A stretch of DNA of 28,797 bases from CAZOEL01 sp964578835 (lineage in GTDB: Bacteria; Desulfobacterota; Syntrophobacteria; Syntrophobacterales; Syntrophobacteraceae). The stretch spans positions 1 through 28,797 of the forward strand of contig CAZOEL010000085.1 in NCBI GenBank assembly GCA_964578835.1, read 5' to 3'. Positions 24,134-28,797 of the stretch are shown in pieces; within the stretch, counting starts at the first letter, position 1; each line of letters begins with the position of its first letter. The notes under the pieces are model-generated. The model had not been told where the DNA came from. It saw only the letters and a list, made by a program, of their open reading frames with translations, and did no database searches. A program made the position numbers and the translations under genes.

Positions 24134-24868
24134 GTTAACCTGCAGGGATCTTCTCCGGCCTCCCGGCTTCAAATCGAGCCGGCCAGGAATTGAACCGTCG
24201 AATGAACTGGGTATTGATGGAATAAAAACAATCCCGCTTAGGTCCCCTAAAGCAACATGCACCATTCGAATGGCATCCAGGGACAAACCTCGATGTAGTC
24301 CCAGCATCCCATGCACATGTCTTGAAAAATTAACGGTGGTTCGAAAACGCCGTCGATTTGCTTGATTACCTTATGGGTGCAGTCAAGCGCGGAAGCGCAA
24401 TTCTCCTTTTCAGACTATATTCTTTCGGATTGCACGTTTCATAATCCACCGTTGCAAATGACTTCTTTGAATGCATATTCATCTTTATAATGAACCTTAT
24501 CTTCTCTTGGTGCCTTCACTTCCTCCCATTAATCGGCGCTTCGCAGGAGCCCATCCAAAAAACGATCCTGAACTGACCGATCTATCCGCGAGTCGATCAT
24601 CATCTTCCAAAAGGATTTTACTCGATCCTCAAGGATTTTGTTCTACTGGAAGGAACCTTTTTGCTTGACAGGGAAGAAAGAGATGACGGCTGAGTCAACC
24701 GGCAGGGCTCTGGGTTTCGCTCAGCAAATCCCTTCAATGCGCTACCGGCAGGCCAGCCGCCAGAATCCTATTTTATGCTGCTCTGGTGCACATGTCAGTT
24801 GAAAAATTGGCCACAGTGCGCATAATCTGCTCCTTTTTCACACAACAGAATAGGGGCAGTCTCTTTCC
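24134..24868. other. Intergenic stretch before the IS4-type transposase
   Basis: About 730 bases with no supported gene; the open frames are short and lack ribosome sites. I searched for a terminal inverted repeat shared with the sequence after 26356 and found none by eye, so the left boundary of the insertion sequence is undefined. Confidence 0.4.
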
Positions 24869-26356
24869 ATGTTTTTCTCCAAAGCAGCACCCTTCGTCAG
24901 CTCATTTGTCGAAGCACTGAACATCGCCATAGAAAAGCACAAGCCTGGATGTGGGCTCTCCAGAATTCAGAGGGGATGGGTTTCCTTTTGCATCATGGCC
25001 ATTCTCGTGACCAATTCGGTGTGCTGGGCAAGGTTTGAGCGCGCCGGTCTGGGACAGTATTCTCTTGGAGCTCTGAGCTGGATATTCCGTCACTCCAAGA
25101 TCCCCTGGGAGCTTCTCCTGTCGATGAGCGTGAGGGTGATACTTTCTCGGTATGGAATCAAGGAAGGCTCCCTGGTAGAAGATGACACGGACAAGAGACG
25201 GTCCAAGTCCACCACCAGGATCAGCCATGTCCACAAGCTCAAGGACAAACTAACCGGTGGATTCCTCATGGGACAGTGCATCGTGTTTTTGGTCCTGGTG
25301 ACCCCAAAGATCACCATCCCAGTGGGATTCAAGTTCTACATGCCCGATCCGACCATGACCGAATGGAGCAAGAAGAACAAAGCACTCAAAAAGCTCGGCA
25401 TCCCCGCAAAGCAGCGGCCACCTAAACCGTCCAGGAACGAGAAATACCCTACAAAGCAGGAACTTGCCCTATCGCTTCTTGAGCAATTCAGGCAGGATCA
25501 TCCCGATGTGAAGATCCGATGCATCATAGCCGATGCTCTCTACGGGACACAGTCCTTTGTCGACAAAGCATCCGGGATCTATGGCGGCATCCAGGTCATC
25601 AGCCAATTGAAGCTCGATCAGAACGTGCTCTTCAGAAAAAAGAAAATGACGGTTGAACAGTTCTTCCAAAGATATCCCGGCATTCCTCAAAAGATTGCCA
25701 TCCGGGGAGACAAGCAGGTGAGCGCTATCATCGGAAGCGCCAGGCTGCATGTGTGTGCGCACGGAAAGAAACGCTTTGTCATTGCCCTTAAGTACGAAGG
25801 AGAAGACCAGTACCGGTATCTGGTCGCTTCCGATATGAGCTGGAGGACCATCGATATCGTCCAGGCGAGCACCCAAAGATGGCTCGTAGAGGTTTTCCAT
25901 GAGGACTGGAAGCAAAATGAAGGCTGGGGAAAACTGACCAAGCAGCAAGGCGAAGAGGGATCAAGCCAGAGCCTGATCCTGAGCCTTTTGACTGATCATT
26001 GTCTTCTCCTTCATCCCGAGCAACTGGCCCGCGTAGAGAACAATCTTCCCGCGTGCACCGTTGGAAGCCTTAGAGCCAGAGTGAAAGTGGAAGCTCTTTT
26101 GGACTTTATCCGTGAACTGTTCTCATCGGAGGATTCCAATGAGAGACTCACCCAGTTCGGTGAGAAAATCAAGGAGATCTTCAGCCTTGAGCCTTCCAAG
26201 AAGCACATGATCGGCAGAGACTTGGGAAGTGCTCGAATCCACCCCTTCACTCAAATACAAAGCTGCAGCGGTAGGGCAGTTGTAGAGCAGGAGGACTCGT
26301 TCGTCAAATCAGAAAAACTTGAACATCGAATTTTAGCACAGTCGATTGTCGGCTGA
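24869..26356 (+). CDS. IS4-family DDE transposase
   Basis: 495 residues, intact. The N-terminus is helical and basic. The catalytic triad is visible: Asp105/Asp106 in VEDDTDKRRSK, Asp222 in IIADALYG, and Glu341 in RWLVEVFHEDWK. The last matches the IS4 YREK-type signature with R-(3)-E-(6)-K spacing (Arg337, Glu341, Lys348). It would cut and paste its own element. No passenger gene accompanies it. The element's terminal repeats were not located, so the extent of the insertion sequence is unknown. The reading frame shows no damage, so it may still be active. Confidence 0.85.
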   Translation: MFFSKAAPFVSSFVEALNIAIEKHKPGCGLSRIQRGWVSFCIMAILVTNSVCWARFERAGLGQYSLGALSWIFRHSKIPWELLLSMSVRVILSRYGIKEGSLVEDDTDKRRSKSTTRISHVHKLKDKLTGGFLMGQCIVFLVLVTPKITIPVGFKFYMPDPTMTEWSKKNKALKKLGIPAKQRPPKPSRNEKYPTKQELALSLLEQFRQDHPDVKIRCIIADALYGTQSFVDKASGIYGGIQVISQLKLDQNVLFRKKKMTVEQFFQRYPGIPQKIAIRGDKQVSAIIGSARLHVCAHGKKRFVIALKYEGEDQYRYLVASDMSWRTIDIVQASTQRWLVEVFHEDWKQNEGWGKLTKQQGEEGSSQSLILSLLTDHCLLLHPEQLARVENNLPACTVGSLRARVKVEALLDFIRELFSSEDSNERLTQFGEKIKEIFSLEPSKKHMIGRDLGSARIHPFTQIQSCSGRAVVEQEDSFVKSEKLEHRILAQSIVG

Positions 26357-26819
26357 AAGTGTTTGACGAGCTCAATTCTGCCGCCTCGCCTGTTCTCATG
26401 CTCAAAGAGCCGTTGCTCTAATCGACTGCCGTGTGTAAAGTCTGTTGACCTTTCCTCCCTTTCGTTATTGCGGCATATATTGGAAGACTTATTTATTTTG
26501 TCATTTTTCTTGCCTTATGTTGCGAGTAGGTCTAACCCATCGAATAAACATGAATTATGGGGTGATGTATAATAACTCCTTCTTAAAGGCATCGTTTGAA
26601 ATCGGCCTCACAAATCAAGATAAACCGAGGAGGATCGGCTTCAACTGTAGCAGTTCGCGAACGCATGTGAATGTTTTCCCCCTGCCTATCTCCCTCTGGA
26701 CCTCCCACCTGCTCAGCCTCGACACCAGCTCGAACCATGATTAATCATAACCTATTCGTGTAAGTTATCGTCTTTAGAGGGTGATTATCGTTCCTACCAG
26801 GGTCTTGTGCGAAGAGTCA
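26357..26819. other. Intergenic stretch after the transposase
   Basis: About 460 bases, AT-richer than its neighbours. Short open frames at 26363-26744 have no ribosome site or similarity. It probably contains the right end of the insertion sequence and the promoter of the PAP2 gene, neither of which I could define. Confidence 0.35.
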
Positions 26820-27419
26820 ATGATGAGAACCAGAGACATAGTATGGCTGGCCCTGCTCTTTCTGGCCGCCGTGCTCACGATTTCTCTCAAGTATGTTGTC
26901 ACCCTTCCCGGGGACGTGGTAGTAACCAAGTTCGTGCAATCCTTCTTGCCCGAACCCGGCCGGTGGGCAGAACCTGTATCATCCACAGCCAAGATGCCCT
27001 GGCTCCTGTTTCTGATCGCAGGTGCTTTTCTCCTTTCCTGGATGATTGCCGGCTGGCGTGCAGCGCTGCTCTCCCTCGCAAGCTTCGCGGGGCTGTGGCT
27101 GCTCGGGAAATGGCTCGGACCACTTGTCGCTCAGCCGCGCCCCTCTCCAGACCTTGTGCAGGTTACAGGCTCGCATTCCGGCTCTGCATTCCCATCGATC
27201 TTTGCATTCAATTACGCTTCGACAGTCGGGTTCCTGGCTGTTCTCGCAGCGCGAAAGGCGCCCGGCAAAATCAGGTGGACCGTAATGCTCGTCTGCACGG
27301 CCCTTCTTGTTGTCGGATGGCTGGCCAGGGTAGCCCTGGGCGCCCATTGGCCAAGCGATGTCGCGGTATCCTACCTGATAGGATTTCTTTGGGCTACATT
27401 GCTCGTTCGCTTCGTTTGA
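26820..27419 (+). CDS. PAP2-family membrane phosphatase
   Basis: About 199 residues from ATG 26820; the frame is open to GTG 26781. Five or six membrane segments are visible. The three phosphatase motifs appear in order: LVAQPRPSPD (KxxxxxxRP-like), GSAFPSIFAF (PSGH position, with the His replaced) and ARVALGAHWPSDV (SRxxxxxHxxxD). The family dephosphorylates lipid phosphates such as phosphatidic acid, undecaprenyl pyrophosphate or phosphatidylglycerol phosphate at the membrane. The change in motif 2 could reduce activity or alter the reaction. No linked lipid gene; the next gene is convergent. Confidence 0.75.
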   Translation: MMRTRDIVWLALLFLAAVLTISLKYVVTLPGDVVVTKFVQSFLPEPGRWAEPVSSTAKMPWLLFLIAGAFLLSWMIAGWRAALLSLASFAGLWLLGKWLGPLVAQPRPSPDLVQVTGSHSGSAFPSIFAFNYASTVGFLAVLAARKAPGKIRWTVMLVCTALLVVGWLARVALGAHWPSDVAVSYLIGFLWATLLVRFV

Positions 27420-27442
27420 CGAGAGGAAAGTGCGGAGACTGT

Positions 27443-27724
27443 ATGCAGATGCTCACGTCGAGACGCGGTTAATTGTTTGTGGCGGGAAGCCTTGCGGCCG
27501 GTATCAGTATGCCGGGAGCCAACCATCTCCCGGCGGCCGAAAAGAAAGGGACCGAAGGGATGAAACCCGAGGTGTGTCCCGGAGAGGACCCCATGCTCGC
27601 GATGGGGTCTCACGTCGGGTGCTGCTCTTTTACGAGAAGGCTGCTAAGCGCCTCGACGGGGCAAACGCACTGCCGCTCGGAGAGACGTTTCGGGTTCGGC
27701 CGGTATCATACGGCGCTTCGTTGA
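27443..27724 (+). pseudogene. Possible broken Tat-exported small protein
   Basis: GGAG lies 5 nt before an ATG that reads MQMLTSRRG, then TAA, then LFVAGSLAAGISMPGANHLP and further in the same frame to 27724. Without the stop this is a textbook twin-arginine signal (SRRG.LFVAGSLAAG). TAA cannot be recoded as Sec, so either the gene is broken by a nonsense change or the resemblance is chance. The rest has several Cys (PEVCPG, HVGCC) but no recognised family. Confidence 0.3.
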
Positions 27725-27740
27725 AATCTGCCTCATCGGA

Positions 27741-28514
27741 TCATATCAGACCGAGACCAATGCACACGGCGATCCCAAGGAGCATCACGGCAACCAGAAC
27801 CTGGATGGAGCGCATGGTGACCTTTTTCATGAAACGGGAGCCGATGAAGGCGCCAAGGAAGGCCGAAATGGTTGCTGCAGCGAGAAGGGGCAGGTTCTCG
27901 GCTCCTCCCGCCCTTGCTAAATGAGCGCCGTAAACACTCAAGCGGGTAAAGTCCACAAGGCAGGCCACCACGACTCCCGTGGCGATGAATCTCTCTTTGG
28001 AAAGGCCGGCCTTGAGAAGAAATGGACTTCTAAGCGCCCCCTGGTTGCCCGAAAGCCCTCCAAAGAACCCGCTCAGGGCTCCACCCAGCGGAAGGTATTT
28101 CCTGTCAAAGGAGACTCTGGCAAGCGAGGGTGTGAGCTCAGCTATGGAAAAGACCACCAGCAGCAGGGCGATTACCACCTTTAGCGGTGTGATTTTGAAT
28201 GTCTTTCCAAAGAGCTGGTAGGCTGCCATAGGCTCCAGTCCTGATAAGAGAAGGAGAGCTTCTGCGCCGAGAAAGGCAAAGATGATGGCTGGAATGCCGA
28301 ATCGGAGCACAATGTCCTTATCCGTAAACTTCCCGACCAGGAAGAGCTTGAAAACGTTGTTGAGGAAGTGAACGATTGCTGTAAGGGCGATGGCGACCTC
28401 AACGGGGAAAAAGATCGCAAAGACCGGCATGAGAAGAGTTCCGAGGCCGAAGCCGGAGAAGAGAGTCAGCCCGGAAGCGATCAGAGCAGCAAGACAGATG
28501 ACAAGATAGGCCAT
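27741..28514 (-). CDS. TauE/SafE family permease (second copy)
   Basis: About 257 residues from ATG 28514, preceded by GAGGTG; the frame is open to 28568 but that extension is basic and not membrane-like. Hydrophobic segments include the N-terminal LVICLAALIASGLTLFSGFG, then LGTLLMPVFAIFFPVEVAIA and, in the second half, GALSGFFGGLSGNQGALRSP followed by FIATGVVVACLVD. This gives the duplicated TauE/SafE layout. The GLSGNQGALRSPFL stretch is typical of one bacterial subgroup. Probably moves sulfite, sulfoacetate or a similar anion across the inner membrane. It is distant in sequence from the first TauE/SafE copy here, so not a recent duplicate. It converges on the PAP2 gene. Confidence 0.83.
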   Translation of the reverse strand: MAYLVICLAALIASGLTLFSGFGLGTLLMPVFAIFFPVEVAIALTAIVHFLNNVFKLFLVGKFTDKDIVLRFGIPAIIFAFLGAEALLLLSGLEPMAAYQLFGKTFKITPLKVVIALLLVVFSIAELTPSLARVSFDRKYLPLGGALSGFFGGLSGNQGALRSPFLLKAGLSKERFIATGVVVACLVDFTRLSVYGAHLARAGGAENLPLLAAATISAFLGAFIGSRFMKKVTMRSIQVLVAVMLLGIAVCIGLGLI

Positions 28515-28594
28515 TGCAACACACCTCAATCCTTGGGGTCTATGTCTACAGTCCCTTGCAACACTCACCCCGGAGCGCGCGCTCTGTTACCAAA

Positions 28595-28723
28595 CTATTT
28601 TGCATTGAGCTTGAATCGCAATCCGTTTGCAAAGGCAAGCAATGCAATGAGCAGGGCTCTCCAGCCCGGGACCGCTGCTTCGCGCCCCATCCTTCGGAGC
28701 ATTTTGCGAACTGCCACTCTCAC
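28595..28723 (-). CDS. Small ORF with one hydrophobic segment
   Basis: 42 codons from GTG 28723 (CAGGAGA about 10 nt upstream) to TAG. The sequence is basic at first (RVAVRKMLRRMGRE), followed by a hydrophobic stretch (ALLIALLAFANGL) and a basic end (RFKLNAK), the pattern of a small single-span membrane protein. No family is recognised. It is upstream of, and on the same strand as, the TauE/SafE gene. Confidence 0.3.
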   Translation of the reverse strand: MRVAVRKMLRRMGREAAVPGWRALLIALLAFANGLRFKLNAK

Positions 28724-28797
28724 AAAATTAATGTCTCCTGAGCTGATTGACTGACAAAACTAAACTACACTCTTCGTCACGGACAGACTTGAGCCCT

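Noticed and set aside
1..28797. CRISPR array, rRNA or tRNA genes
   Set aside because: No regularly spaced short repeats, no rRNA-like conserved blocks and no clear T-loop/acceptor combination were seen; a covariance-model scan was not possible.

Overview
The window looks like part of the chromosome of a sulfur- and selenium-active anaerobe, most likely a deltaproteobacterial (Desulfobacterota, Syntrophobacterales-like) lineage. This is inferred from gene content only: three genes reading in-frame UGA as selenocysteine (six Sec codons in all), a selenobiotic RiPP pair (SbtA/SbtM), two TauE/SafE permeases, a YeeE/YedE-DsrE cluster, an MBL-rhodanese persulfide enzyme, and a large thrombospondin-type-3 repeat protease. 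No rRNA, tRNA or CRISPR array was recognised.

Layout. 1-2.3 kb (+): a two-domain AAA+ ATPase (cut by the window edge), a single-domain response regulator and a small DUF6915-like protein. 2.65-5.4 kb (-): a 918-residue fusion of a RecB-like 4Fe-4S nuclease-type domain, a DEDD RNase H-like exonuclease and an IS66-like DDE transposase. 5.7-6.2 kb (-): a small membrane protein. 6.7-8.9 kb (+): a sigma70-type promoter, the selenopeptide precursor sbtA (four TGA codons, each with its own bacterial SECIS hairpin 15 nt downstream) and the radical SAM maturase sbtM. 9.5-10.3 kb (-): TauE/SafE permease, followed by decayed sequence with a multicopper oxidase fragment. 11.4-14.9 kb (-): secreted TSP3/M64-peptidase-like protein with a terminator beyond its end. 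15.8-18.2 kb (-): sulfur/selenium cluster, in transcription order selenoprotein YeeE (Sec, frameshifted), YeeE second half, DsrE-like (frameshifted), a 36-residue ORF, and selenoprotein peroxiredoxin (Sec in place of the peroxidatic Cys). 19.3-20.7 kb (+): MBL-fold/double-rhodanese protein behind a near-perfect sigma54 promoter. 20.7-22.5 kb: a non-coding stretch packed with inverted-repeat elements (1.2-kb IR segment, 211-bp foldback, IS21-like ends, a 144-bp IR element, and a 157-bp MITE with a 10-bp target duplication). 22.6-24.1 kb (-): small hypothetical protein and FAD amine oxidase-like protein. 24.9-26.4 kb (+): IS4-type transposase. 26.8-28.6 kb: PAP2 phosphatase (+) and a second TauE/SafE permease (-).

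How it fits together. The strongest theme is selenium used at sulfur-chemistry sites: the YeeE channel Cys, the peroxiredoxin Cys and the modified residues of SbtA are all encoded by TGA with SECIS-like hairpins, so conventional gene calling would truncate or miss these three genes. A dispersed ~105-bp repeat occurs three times in the same orientation in the first 16 kb. Several broken genes (multicopper oxidase fragment, single-base frameshifts in yeeE and dsrE) and many mobile-element remnants show that the region is under active rearrangement.
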